Assembly (NCBI GenBank): GCA_031283145.1
Contig: JAITCJ010000042.1
Location: forward strand, 1 to 7,319
Reading direction: 5' to 3'
Length of the DNA: 7,319 bases
From: Holophagales bacterium
GTDB lineage: Bacteria > Acidobacteriota > Holophagae > Holophagales > Holophagaceae
Shown: positions 1 through 6,644 of the stretch, piece by piece
Layout of the letters: each line of letters starts with the position of its first letter
Numbering within the stretch: position 1 is the first letter of the stretch
Made by a program: the position numbers and the translations under genes
Notes under the pieces: generated by a model
Database searches by the model: none
What the model saw: the letters and a program-made list of their open reading frames with translations, nothing else
Told to the model about the DNA's origin: nothing

Positions 1-450
1 GCTAAAACGGACGAAATTGACACGATAATGGATCAGGATCTCGACGTCCACCACGCGGAATCAGCCACGCCCGGCGCCGCCATCAATAACATGGCGGATT
101 CAATGCCCGCTTTCGGTATTGTGGCCTGCGTCATGGGAGTTGTCATTACAATGGGTTTTTTGGATCAACCCCCGAATGTCATTGGCGAACACGTTGCCGC
201 CGCCCTTGTGGGTACGTTCCTGGGCATCTTACTTGGTTACGGCGCGATAGGTCCGCTTGCCAAGAGTATTGACGCCATTAATGCCACTGAAGCTCATTTC
301 TTTAATATGCTCCGCTCCGGTCTTACAGCATTTGGCAATGGCGCCGCCCCTGTAACAGCAGTGGAATTCGCCCGCAGAAACATACCAAACAGTGAACGTC
401 CCGGCTCCAACGAGCTTGAAGAAGTAGTCCGCCAGATCAAACCCAGGTAG
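1..450 (+). CDS. motA: Flagellar stator protein MotA, C-terminal part (5' end outside window)
   Basis: MotA forms the ring around MotB in the inner-membrane stator and pushes on the rotor protein FliG as protons flow. The reading frame is open from base 1, so the 149 codons seen are the C-terminal half; by comparison with E. coli MotA (295 aa) roughly 140 residues lie upstream. The last two membrane helices are visible: the first begins at MPAFGIV (from about base 103) and the second covers GTFLGILLGYG and ends at GPLA. The two prolines that correspond to E. coli P173 and P222 are both kept (codons 106-108 and 253-255). Upstream of the first helix is an acidic/His stretch typical of the MotA cytoplasmic loop. 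An in-frame ATG at 28 is internal, not the start. motB follows 7 nt after the stop, as in most motAB operons. Confidence 0.95.
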   Translation, partial: AKTDEIDTIMDQDLDVHHAESATPGAAINNMADSMPAFGIVACVMGVVITMGFLDQPPNVIGEHVAAALVGTFLGILLGYGAIGPLAKSIDAINATEAHFFNMLRSGLTAFGNGAAPVTAVEFARRNIPNSERPGSNELEEVVRQIKPR

Positions 451-457
451 TACAATC

Positions 458-1339
458 ATGGCTGATAAAAAAGCTCCTGAAATAAAAATAAAATATGTAA
501 AGAGAAAAGCTGGTCACGGCGGCGCTCACGGTGGCGCTTGGAAAGTCGCTTACGCCGATCTTGTGACAGCCATGATGGCTTTCTTTCTGCTGATGTGGCT
601 CCTCGGCTCCACAAGTAAAGCCACAAAGGAAGGGATTGCCGGCTACATGAAAGAAGGCGCCTCTTTCTTTAATACAGAAAGAGGTCAGTCTATTTTGGCT
701 GAGTTTGGCAAGGGCATCCTCCCGGGTACCAGAGGTCTGGACACGCAAGGCGACGATGGCAAAGGCAAGGAAGAGGAGGAGAACGACAGTGAAGCTGAGC
801 GCAAGTCCTTGGAGATGCTGAAGAAAGCCATAGAAAACGCTTTTGACACCGACAAACTTTTAGTAGCCTTCAAAGATCAGATAAGTATTGACTTTACTGA
901 AGAGGGTATGCGGATTCAGATAAAAGACAAGGGGGACCAAGCTCTTTTTGATTCCGGAAGCGATCGGATGAAACCCTACGCAATGTCCATTCTTCGTGAA
1001 ATTTCAAAAGAACTGGCCAAAATGAAAAATCATATTGTAGTTGGCGGACATACAGATTCTATTCCCTATATAGGCACAGGCTATACCAACTGGGATCTCA
1101 GCACCTCCCGCGCGAACAGCGCGCTCAGGGCAATATTATCAACCGATTTTCCACAAGGGCAGGTGAAACGCGTGACCGGTTACGCCGAAACGCTGCCCAT
1201 GGAAAGTCTTGACCCCAAAGACCCACAGAACAGGCGTATTTCCATCATTGTCCTCTCTTCTTACTATGAGGCAAGACAGGCTGAATTGAACAAGTCCGTT
1301 GGCTCCAGACCGACGTCGTCTTCTTCAAAGACGCGATAA
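458..1339 (+). CDS. motB: Flagellar stator protein MotB
   Basis: MotB is the peptidoglycan-anchored stator subunit that carries the proton-binding aspartate. The 293-residue protein has a short basic N-terminus, then a GGAHGGAWKVAYADLVTAMM segment leading into the single membrane helix (about residues 28-50). D34 is the equivalent of E. coli D32. An acidic, low-complexity linker follows (about residues 95-115), then an OmpA-like peptidoglycan-binding domain with GHTD at 197-200, NWDLS and SRA just after it, and NRRI at 258-261. The tail is Ser/Thr-rich. Length and motif order match the enterobacterial type rather than sodium-driven PomB. The start is supported by an AGG element at 445-447 that overlaps the end of motA. 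The gene ends just before a large hairpin that separates it from the convergent flgE. Confidence 0.96.
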   Translation: MADKKAPEIKIKYVKRKAGHGGAHGGAWKVAYADLVTAMMAFFLLMWLLGSTSKATKEGIAGYMKEGASFFNTERGQSILAEFGKGILPGTRGLDTQGDDGKGKEEEENDSEAERKSLEMLKKAIENAFDTDKLLVAFKDQISIDFTEEGMRIQIKDKGDQALFDSGSDRMKPYAMSILREISKELAKMKNHIVVGGHTDSIPYIGTGYTNWDLSTSRANSALRAILSTDFPQGQVKRVTGYAETLPMESLDPKDPQNRRISIIVLSSYYEARQAELNKSVGSRPTSSSSKTR

Positions 1340-1346
1340 TAGATTA

Positions 1347-1409
1347 CATATATCCGACAGACCTGAAAAACAGAGAGCGTCTCTGTTTTTCAGGTCTGTC
1401 GGATATATG
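1347..1409. terminator. Bidirectional terminator, perfect 30-bp hairpin between motB and flgE
   Basis: Bases 1347-1376 and 1380-1409 are exact reverse complements with a GCG loop. There is no U-tract outside the stem. However, the inner part is CAGAGA-GCG-TCTCTG followed by TTTTT on the plus strand and, read the other way, the same stem followed by TTTTT, so each strand carries a classical stem plus U-run nested in a longer stem. It starts 7 nt after the motB stop and ends 6 nt before the flgE stop, so it can end both convergent transcripts. Confidence 0.88.
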
Positions 1410-1415
1410 CTATCT

Positions 1416-2744
1416 CTACCTCTTCAGCGACAGAGTCTCCTGCATCATTTCATCGGACGTGGTGACTATGCGGCTGTTGGCCTGATAGCCGCGCTGTGTG
1501 ATTATCAGGCGCGTAAACTCATCGGCCACGTCAACATTGGACATTTCCGTGTGAGCGCCAAGCACCGCGCCGCGGCCTAAATCATTGGCTGTTCCCACGT
1601 TTGCGGGGCCGCTGGCGATGGTTTCTTTCCAGATGTTCTCCCCGGCTTTCTGTAATCCATTGTTATTCGTAAATATTGACAGAGCGACCTGGGCGAGCGG
1701 GTATGTCTGCCCGTTATTAAAGGTTCCGATAATGAACCCGTTCTGATCAACGGTGAGACCCATGATGGTGCCGGCGCCGTATCCGTTCTGTGAGCTGTCG
1801 CTGGTTCCCGATGCGCTGTCAACCTGTGTCAGCTTAAAGTTCGGCGTACCACCGGAGGGCATTGTATTAATTATCCATTCAACATCCTGAGAAGACGCGC
1901 CGTTACTCCACGAGATATTGAACGTCGGATTAGCGTCCAGGGCTGCTGAAAGGTTGGCGTCAACGGCGCGCGTAATAGTGTTCAGCGAGCCATTGGGGTT
2001 GAAATCAAGCGTCCCTTCCGCAAGAACATTGCCGGAACCCAGACCGGAGGCCGAAGGAGCGGAAGTCAGCGGGACGGAATCCGGCGACCACACGTAATAG
2101 ACCCATTGATTATTGGCGATTTTATCGTAGGTAATCATAAGATTGTGCTGTGTGCCGAGACTGTCGTAGATTTTAGTCGGGGAGGTATATCTGTCGTTGG
2201 GCGCTGTTACTTTAGCGTCCAGATTTGTCGTGAACGAAATTTGTGTGGTCGCGAAAGCGGAGACAGTCTCTCCGATAGGGAGCCTGATATCCGTGGAACC
2301 CATCGTCGTATCTATGTTTCCGTTTGAATCCCTGTTATAGCCCTGCAATCTGTTGCCGGAGGGGTCAACCACGAACCCGAACTGATTGACCGTGAAATTA
2401 CCCGCTCTGGTGTGGCCGTATCCGCCGGTGACCAGTTTCATGTAGAAAAAGCCCTGGCCCTGGAGCGCCATGTCAGTAGGATTTGATGTACTCTGGAATG
2501 TGCTTTGGCCAAAGTTCTGCATAACGGCCCCGACCTTCGCGCCCAGACCGACCTGGGATGGGTTGCCGTTCCCCTGGTAAGGGCTGGCGCCCAGGTTTGT
2601 ATAAAACAAATCCTGGAATGTGGTGGAACTGCCTTTAAAGCCAATCGTGTTGAGGTTGGCGAGGTTATTACCAATCACGCTCAGCGAGGCCGAGTTGACA
2701 GATAAACCGGAAAGGGCTGTGTAGAAGGCGCTTGCTATACTCAT
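1416..2744 (-). CDS. flgE: Flagellar hook protein FlgE
   Basis: FlgE is the subunit of the hook, the flexible joint between rod and filament, exported by the flagellar type III system. The 442-residue protein has the N-terminal rod/hook signature: ALSGL at 10-14, then SVIGNNLANLNTIGFK at 22-37. A GQGFF motif follows in the D1 region. The middle is a divergent, Gly/Ser/Asn/Thr-rich hook domain. The C-terminal signature is present, with QRGYQANSRI from residue 417 and a terminal helix ending LSLKR. Both ends are therefore intact and the length is normal. An AGGAGA Shine-Dalgarno sits about 5 nt upstream of the ATG. It is the last gene of the fliK-flgD-flgE operon, 18 nt after flgD, and its stop abuts the hairpin terminator. 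FlgF/FlgG share the N-terminal motif, but size and the FlgD neighbour favour FlgE. Confidence 0.93.
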   Translation of the reverse strand: MSIASAFYTALSGLSVNSASLSVIGNNLANLNTIGFKGSSTTFQDLFYTNLGASPYQGNGNPSQVGLGAKVGAVMQNFGQSTFQSTSNPTDMALQGQGFFYMKLVTGGYGHTRAGNFTVNQFGFVVDPSGNRLQGYNRDSNGNIDTTMGSTDIRLPIGETVSAFATTQISFTTNLDAKVTAPNDRYTSPTKIYDSLGTQHNLMITYDKIANNQWVYYVWSPDSVPLTSAPSASGLGSGNVLAEGTLDFNPNGSLNTITRAVDANLSAALDANPTFNISWSNGASSQDVEWIINTMPSGGTPNFKLTQVDSASGTSDSSQNGYGAGTIMGLTVDQNGFIIGTFNNGQTYPLAQVALSIFTNNNGLQKAGENIWKETIASGPANVGTANDLGRGAVLGAHTEMSNVDVADEFTRLIITQRGYQANSRIVTTSDEMMQETLSLKR

Positions 2745-2762
2745 GGTATTCTCCTTTTAACT

Positions 2763-3419
2763 TCAGGCTTTGACTTCGATAATGTCGCCGAGCGAGTAAT
2801 ACTTGCCGCCCGCTACTATTAAAACTGTTCCTTCCGCGAACGCTACGGCGTCAACCTTTAAATCGCTGACACTGGACGCGCCGACTCTATTGCCTTCTTC
2901 GTCAGTAGCAACGAACTCGACGTAATACATTCCGTCGTCCACCGGAAGATCGCCGGAAGTTTTGCCGTTCCATTCAAATTCATGGTGGCCGCTGTTAAAG
3001 CCGCCTTTATCTATGGTGGTTATCGTACGTCCGGTGGCGTCCTTGATGACCATAGTCACTTGAGCGTTTGCCGTGAGGTCCATTCCAATGGTGGCGACTC
3101 CGTCTTTCAACTCAACGCCAGCGCCCTGAACGCGGACATGTTTGCCTACAAGCGCCGTCGCCGATGACTGGAACAGAGCTACATTCTGTGACTGTAATCC
3201 CTCTATCAGCTTGCTCATGTTCTGCAACTGCTCCAGTTGGCTGAAAGCCGTCATTTGCTGAACCATCAGCGCGGGGTCCTGGCTCTGGCTCGGGTCCTGG
3301 TTTTGCAGTTGAGCCACCAGAAGTTTCAGGAACGCGTCTTTGTCCATGTCTTGTGACGGCTCTTTTCTCTGAGTTGTGTAACCCATGTAGTTGTTGATTG
3401 CTGCTGTGGCTGCGGACAT
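2763..3419 (-). CDS. flgD: Hook assembly cap protein FlgD
   Basis: FlgD is the scaffold at the tip of the growing hook that lets FlgE subunits polymerise, and is later replaced by the hook-filament junction proteins. The 218-residue protein has the family's N-terminal region: DKDAFLKLLVAQLQNQDP at 26-43, then the FSQLEQLQNM segment from residue 59. The usual proline of the NQDPxxPxD motif is replaced by serine at 46. The C-terminal half (from about residue 85, LVGKHVRV) has the Tudor/Ig-like FlgD domains, with WNGK, GMYYVE and a final YYSLGDIIEV. An AGGAGA Shine-Dalgarno lies about 8 nt before the ATG. It sits between fliK and flgE, the usual order, and is probably transcribed from the promoter ahead of fliK. 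Confidence 0.94.
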   Translation of the reverse strand: MSAATAAINNYMGYTTQRKEPSQDMDKDAFLKLLVAQLQNQDPSQSQDPALMVQQMTAFSQLEQLQNMSKLIEGLQSQNVALFQSSATALVGKHVRVQGAGVELKDGVATIGMDLTANAQVTMVIKDATGRTITTIDKGGFNSGHHEFEWNGKTSGDLPVDDGMYYVEFVATDEEGNRVGASSVSDLKVDAVAFAEGTVLIVAGGKYYSLGDIIEVKA

Positions 3420-3460
3420 ACTTGGTTCTCCTGAATTTATGTGTTCACAAACCGTACCAA

Positions 3461-6049
3461 TCAGGCGTAAAGCTCGACTCCGCCGTCATCCGCGTGTTGC
3501 GCCGCCAGTTGCGCGGGCAGTTCTTGCCTGAATTCGGTTCCGTTCCAGCTCTCCATCATGGGGGGAGCAAAGCGCTGATGATGATTTTGCGCGTCACCGT
3601 GGGTTTGCTGTCCGTTTTTGCCGTGTTGAAGGTCAAAACTGCTCAGCGTCAGACCCTGTTCTTTCAAACTGGATTCTAAAAAGGCTTTGTGGTTTTCCAG
3701 CAATGGCATGGTGGAAGCCTCTGTCGCCCATACGCGCGCGTGAACTTCAGACCCTTCTATTCTCAACCTGACGGTGACTCTCCCGAGGTTTTCGGGGTGC
3801 AACTGAATCTCGGCGCCCTTTGTGTCCGTGCGGAGCAGCCACCTGACGCTGCCTTCCAACTGAGACATCGGGGCGTGAGATGGCAGGAATTGCTTAGGCG
3901 ACACTATGTTTGGCTGGATCGGCTGGCCGGACTGGCTCGGAGCCGCAGACGATAAATCTGTGTTTGCCGCCGTAAATAAGTTTTCTGCGTGCGCCGCCGG
4001 AATTGTATTCGCGGTTTTAGCTTCTGTCGCTTGCTGACCCTGGACGCTTGAATTAAGGATTGAATTAAATTTTGCCTTGAACTCAAGCGGCTCGTCATTC
4101 TTTACATTCAGAGCCTCTTTAATCTCATACGCCTCCGCGGTGTTTTGAGGCTGGTTCTGAGATGTGTCCGATTGACCGCCGGATTGCCGCTCGCTTCCAG
4201 CTTGTGTTATCTGACCCACCTGACTATTGGCCTGCGTCTCTTTTACAACTGGCGAAGTCGGCTCCTGCCGATTATTCGCGGCCGCTCTTTCTGATTTTAG
4301 CGCCGCGCTTTTCGTCTCTGTCTCGATAGCGGGGGTTTCCGCCGCTTTTGATGCCGGTTCGCCGCTTCCGGCCTGAACCGTCTCGGCGCGGATTTCATCG
4401 CCGCTCGCCTTGGGCGGGGCGGATACAATTACCGATGGCGTTGACTGAGTCGCCTGAGTAGCTGTGGGCGCTTTGGGCAGCCCATCCGTGACCAGGCCGT
4501 CGTATTCGGGAGGCGCCGGAGGCAAATGAGGCTCTATTGGCTCTATAGGCGTTGTGGGCGTTGTGGGCGCTTTGACAGGCGCGGGTTCTGTTTGAGCAGC
4601 GGACGCGGTGGGCTGATCGTTGGCGGCCGCTTTTTGAGGCGCGCCGTCAGTCTTTGCCACAGCTTCGCCTACAGGGATTTTGTCGTGTTTAGTCGCGGGT
4701 TCGCCTTTGAGGGCGGCGGAATCCGCCGATGATAGTTCAACCCATACGTCTGGAATTACAGTTTTAGGCGCGGGTTCGGCTTTGATGGCGGATTCATCGG
4801 CTGCTATTTTGTCCGCCGCGATTTCACGCGCCGCGGCTTGAGTTTCATCGCTGCTCGGTCTGGGCAGGGCGGACTCAATTACCAACGGCGTTACACGCGG
4901 CTCTATTATTGAAGCCGCCTTCTGAGCGCCTGACCGAAATTCCGCGCCCGATTCCACTTCGCCCGAAACTTCGGTATTAGTGATACTTGGCGGAAGCGCC
5001 TCTTTGGCTTCGCCCAAGCTCATGTTATCGGCGCTTTGTCGCGAAGGACGTTGATTTGAAGCCGCTGTCAGATTTGGTTTTTCATCCGGCGGCGCATCAG
5101 TCAATCTGGTTTTGCCCTCAGTCCGGCTCTTATCAGCCGCTTCGGCGCTCTGAGCGTCATTTGGAATTGCTGTCGCGGCCGGGGTAATATCTTTCGCTAT
5201 CCGCGGTCCGGGAGTTTGAAGCGCTTCATCAGCAAAATGTGTATTCCCTCGGTCGCCGCCGACATTTTCAATATTATGTTGTTCGCTGTTGGGCGTATCC
5301 GCTGTTTTTTCGGGAGCGGCCGCTTGCTGTCGGCCATTCAGAACTGACGCGGATGAAACCATTTCGTTTCGCGCGTCCAACCACGCCATAAAGTCCGCCC
5401 TGGCTTTATCAGAGACCTCCTGGGGTATAGCTTTGGTGGCGAGAGCGGCGGCCAGCGCATCGGCGCGGTCCGCTATGAACTCGCGCTCCGTCATGATTTT
5501 CAACTCGTTTATTGGCGATTCAACCGAATCAGAATTACTGATCTGCCGGCCATCAGCCATAAGATCATCTGAATCAAAGTCAGCCGCCCGCTGATCGCCG
5601 TTTAGCGGATCAGCGAAATCAGGTATGACAGTCTGCCAGACAACCAACTCTGAGGCGGATGTAGCCGCTTGATTGTCTGGGGCTTGGGGTATGGGGAAAA
5701 TCTCTTCATCAGATTTTTTCATTTGCCCCGCGACCTCGGTATTAACTCCAGCGCTTTCGGCTTTGGAAACAGGAGGTTCCGCGGAAGCAGGCAATATTGG
5801 CGCGTTCGAGGCGACGGGTTTCTGACCCTTTTTCAAAGCCGCCGAATGTTTCTTTGACGAGCGATCAGACTTTTTGACAGACTCTTTTTCATGTTTTTCA
5901 GGCGAATGTTTTTTTTCACTGACAGTAGTTTTGGCCTGATCCAGCGCTTGTCCAAAAGATTCTCCGCCGGCGGAATCCGTGACTTTAGAGGGCGCAAAAT
6001 CGCCGGCCGGCGCTGTGGGTGTAATCGGTAACAACTGAATATCTGCCAT
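3461..6049 (-). CDS. fliK: Flagellar hook-length control protein FliK (long form)
   Basis: FliK is a secreted ruler that measures the hook and switches the export gate (FlhB) from hook to filament subunits. The C-terminal Flg_hook domain is clear: about residues 728-808, with GSVRWLLRTD, the family's LHPENLGRV core at 750-758 and a KEQGLTLSSFDL end. The roughly 700 residues before it are low-complexity (Ala, Pro, Glu, Lys, Ser, Thr), as in other FliK proteins, but the total of 862 is about twice Salmonella FliK (405). The ruler region has internal repeats: a segment near residues 386-403 recurs near 536-553, xEPAxK motifs recur several times, and a Pro-x-x run is encoded by 9-nt units. The ATG is preceded by GGGAG at suitable spacing and by a sigma-54-like site. 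flgD begins 41 nt after the stop. The N-terminal 700 residues would not identify the protein alone. Confidence 0.92.
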   Translation of the reverse strand: MADIQLLPITPTAPAGDFAPSKVTDSAGGESFGQALDQAKTTVSEKKHSPEKHEKESVKKSDRSSKKHSAALKKGQKPVASNAPILPASAEPPVSKAESAGVNTEVAGQMKKSDEEIFPIPQAPDNQAATSASELVVWQTVIPDFADPLNGDQRAADFDSDDLMADGRQISNSDSVESPINELKIMTEREFIADRADALAAALATKAIPQEVSDKARADFMAWLDARNEMVSSASVLNGRQQAAAPEKTADTPNSEQHNIENVGGDRGNTHFADEALQTPGPRIAKDITPAATAIPNDAQSAEAADKSRTEGKTRLTDAPPDEKPNLTAASNQRPSRQSADNMSLGEAKEALPPSITNTEVSGEVESGAEFRSGAQKAASIIEPRVTPLVIESALPRPSSDETQAAAREIAADKIAADESAIKAEPAPKTVIPDVWVELSSADSAALKGEPATKHDKIPVGEAVAKTDGAPQKAAANDQPTASAAQTEPAPVKAPTTPTTPIEPIEPHLPPAPPEYDGLVTDGLPKAPTATQATQSTPSVIVSAPPKASGDEIRAETVQAGSGEPASKAAETPAIETETKSAALKSERAAANNRQEPTSPVVKETQANSQVGQITQAGSERQSGGQSDTSQNQPQNTAEAYEIKEALNVKNDEPLEFKAKFNSILNSSVQGQQATEAKTANTIPAAHAENLFTAANTDLSSAAPSQSGQPIQPNIVSPKQFLPSHAPMSQLEGSVRWLLRTDTKGAEIQLHPENLGRVTVRLRIEGSEVHARVWATEASTMPLLENHKAFLESSLKEQGLTLSSFDLQHGKNGQQTHGDAQNHHQRFAPPMMESWNGTEFRQELPAQLAAQHADDGGVELYA
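4391..4893 (-). repeat. Internal duplication in the fliK ruler region
   Basis: Bases 4391-4443 and 4841-4893 align without gaps at an offset of exactly 450 nt (150 codons), with about 39 of the first 50 positions the same. The proteins read TPSVIVSAPPKASGDEI and TPLVIESALPRPSSDET. A second pair, 4691-4716 and 4766-4791, matches at 23 of 26 positions with an offset of 75 nt (25 codons), encoding LKGEPAT and IKAEPAP; a weaker third copy of this unit starts near 4577. The in-frame offsets suggest the ruler grew by duplication. Confidence 0.7.
4530..4574 (-). repeat. 9-bp tandem units inside fliK (Pro-x-x run)
   Basis: Five consecutive 9-nt units read on the plus strand as GGCTCTATT, GGCTCTATA, GGCGTTGTG, GGCGTTGTG, GGCGCTTTG. 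On the coding strand they give a PTTPTTPIEPIEP stretch, with proline every third residue. Because the unit is a multiple of three, gain or loss of a copy would change ruler length without a frameshift. Confidence 0.85.
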
Positions 6050-6087
6050 GGATATCTCCCGCGAGACACTTTTTCGCAGTCCTTAAT

Positions 6088-6103
6088 CGCATGGTTCGTG
6101 CCT
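6088..6103 (-). promoter_or_regulatory. Candidate sigma-54 (RpoN) promoter for fliK-flgD-flgE
   Basis: Read on the minus strand the site is AGGCACGAACCATGCG. Against the consensus TGGCACG-N4-TTGCA it keeps GGCACG and TGC, with the invariant GG (6102-6101) and GC (6090-6089) exactly 10 nt apart. The expected transcription start is near 6078, leaving a leader of about 29 nt that contains the fliK Shine-Dalgarno. Sigma-54 control of rod/hook genes is known in many polarly flagellated bacteria. A short palindrome (CCTGT-TTG-ACAGG, 6101-6113) overlaps the -24 side. No activator site was identified. Confidence 0.6.
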
Positions 6104-6213
6104 GTTTGACAGGGCAAATGTGGCCTAGTTGGATTGAGCCGGTTGCGAAACCCCGGTTTCACTACTTCAACGGAGCTGATGGTCGCGCCTGAATGAAGCC
6201 GGACGCGACTTTA

Positions 6214-6333
6214 TCAACTTTTGCTTTCATTGCTCGCGCAACGGCGGGCAGCAGCCGCCCACAAGCAATAAGCGGCCGTGAGCTCCTCTATGCGTATCCA
6301 TTCGCGCGGCAAATGGATACGCAAGACCGTCAC
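6214..6333 (-). CDS. Possible small protein of 39 residues, unknown function
   Basis: A minus-strand frame starts at GTG 6333 and ends at TGA 6214. The support is a strong Shine-Dalgarno, GAGGTGAT, ending about 4 nt before the GTG (another in-frame GTG at 6342 is less well placed). The product has a basic start with LPREW, an EEL turn, then an Ala/Arg/Cys-rich helix-like part; no family is recognised. A 12-bp inverted repeat (6291-6323) lies inside the frame, which is unusual for coding DNA. An imperfect hairpin (GTCGCG and CGCGAC, 6182-6209) follows the stop but has no U-run. It lies 165 nt upstream of fliK on the same strand, ahead of the sigma-54 site. It may be real, a remnant, or chance; the length is short enough for chance. 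Confidence 0.25.
   Translation of the reverse strand: MTVLRIHLPREWIRIEELTAAYCLWAAAARRCASNESKS
6291..6323. repeat. Perfect 12-bp inverted repeat with 9-nt loop
   Basis: TGCGTATCCATT (6291-6302) and AATGGATACGCA (6312-6323) are exact reverse complements around CGCGCGGCA. No U-run follows on either strand, so it does not look like an intrinsic terminator. It could be a regulator-binding site upstream of the hook operon or an RNA hairpin. Confidence 0.75.
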
Positions 6334-6350
6334 GTCAATCACCTCGTGAT

Positions 6351-6489
6351 TATAGTCAATAAACCTGAAAAACAGAGCAGGGCCTGTTTTTCAGGTTTAT
6401 TGAGAGTGCTTTACTATAAGCTGCTTTACAGGAAATCTTTTGGCTGGTTCGAGTCTCGTTTGTGTTGTAATTCAAGTTGATTGACTATA
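6351..6489. mobile_element. Repeat element A: 139-bp MITE-like element with terminal inverted repeats
   Basis: The left end (6351-6374) and the reverse complement of the right end (6466-6489) agree at 20 of 24 positions, and both begin TATAGTCAAT. TA is present at both ends, as expected for IS630/Tc1-mariner transposition; the ends also resemble the Neisseria Correia element start TATAGTGGATTAA. The element is too short to code for a transposase. Its left part is a perfect 19-bp hairpin (6357-6375 with 6384-6402). Further homology to copy B runs through GAGTGC, ACA--AAATCTTT, TGGTTC and AAGTTxATTGACTAT, so the two are the same family. I recognise the style of ends, not the specific element. 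Confidence 0.7.
6357..6402. terminator. Terminator-like 19-bp hairpin in element A
   Basis: CAATAAACCTGAAAAACAG (6357-6375) pairs exactly with 6384-6402 across an 8-nt loop. The inner stem is followed by TTTTT on both strands, the same design as the motB/flgE terminator, and the 15 bases ACCTGAAAAACAGAG are shared with it. It would stop readthrough in either direction. Confidence 0.65.
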
Positions 6490-6616
6490 TCTGTCCATTT
6501 CCTCGCGTGTAAGTGTTTCGGTGTCCTCAGCCTCATTCCACAAGTAAATCCCGGCATAGCACTTCAGCTACGAAGTGTTGAACCGCTATATGGCTTTCTT
6601 TTTTCTCGCCGCTCAC
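6472..6616 (-). pseudogene. Possible remnant of a small gene, disrupted, unknown function
   Basis: Two overlapping minus-strand frames look protein-like. One begins at GTG 6616 (preceded by GCGGGTG) and encodes 27 residues starting SGEKKESHIAVQHF, ending at TGA 6533. The other has no good start, is open from 6567 after a TAG, and contains YAGIYLWNEAEDTETL and TREEMDR before ending at TGA 6472. They would be one protein if a single frameshift near the palindrome at 6558-6579 is assumed. The last codons, from the Tyr after EEMDR, are supplied by the right end of element A. Removing A restores TAA straight after EEMDR. No family is recognised, and the case rests on composition only. Confidence 0.25.
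6558..6579. repeat. Short inverted repeat CACTTC / GAAGTG
   Basis: CACTTC (6560-6565) and GAAGTG (6572-6577) flank a 6-nt loop, AGCTAC; two more pairs, one G-U, extend the stem to 6558-6579. No U-run follows. It lies where the two frames of the suspected small-gene remnant meet. Confidence 0.55.
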
Positions 6617-6644
6617 CACCCGCTTATGGAATTATTATAATACG

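Noticed and set aside
28..30. ATG at 28 as the motA start
   Set aside because: The frame is open back to base 1 and the protein beginning here would lack the first two membrane helices; the gene is cut by the window edge.
4530..4574. Tandem 9-bp units as a CRISPR or satellite array
   Set aside because: The units are in frame, have no spacers and encode a Pro-x-x run inside fliK.
4526..5594. Several plus-strand frames of 60-100 codons opposite fliK
   Set aside because: They are antisense shadows of the Ala/Pro/Glu-rich fliK coding sequence; they lack ribosome-binding sites and are rich in Arg/Gly/Ser as expected from the reverse strand.
6060..6350. Sigma-28 (FliA) promoter for the fliK operon
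   Set aside because: TAAAGT occurs on the minus strand but no GCCGATAA-like box follows at the right distance; the sigma-54 site fits better.
6445..6456. GGTTCGAGTC (6446-6455), and a similar GTTCAAATC at 6909-6917, which look like tRNA T-loops
   Set aside because: The flanking bases do not form a T-stem, and no acceptor, D or anticodon arms could be folded around either one. In element A the bases belong to the repeat shared with B.
6193..6480. Plus-strand frame of 95 codons
   Set aside because: It runs straight through the hairpin and inverted ends of element A and through the 12-bp palindrome, has no ribosome-binding site, and its product resembles no family.
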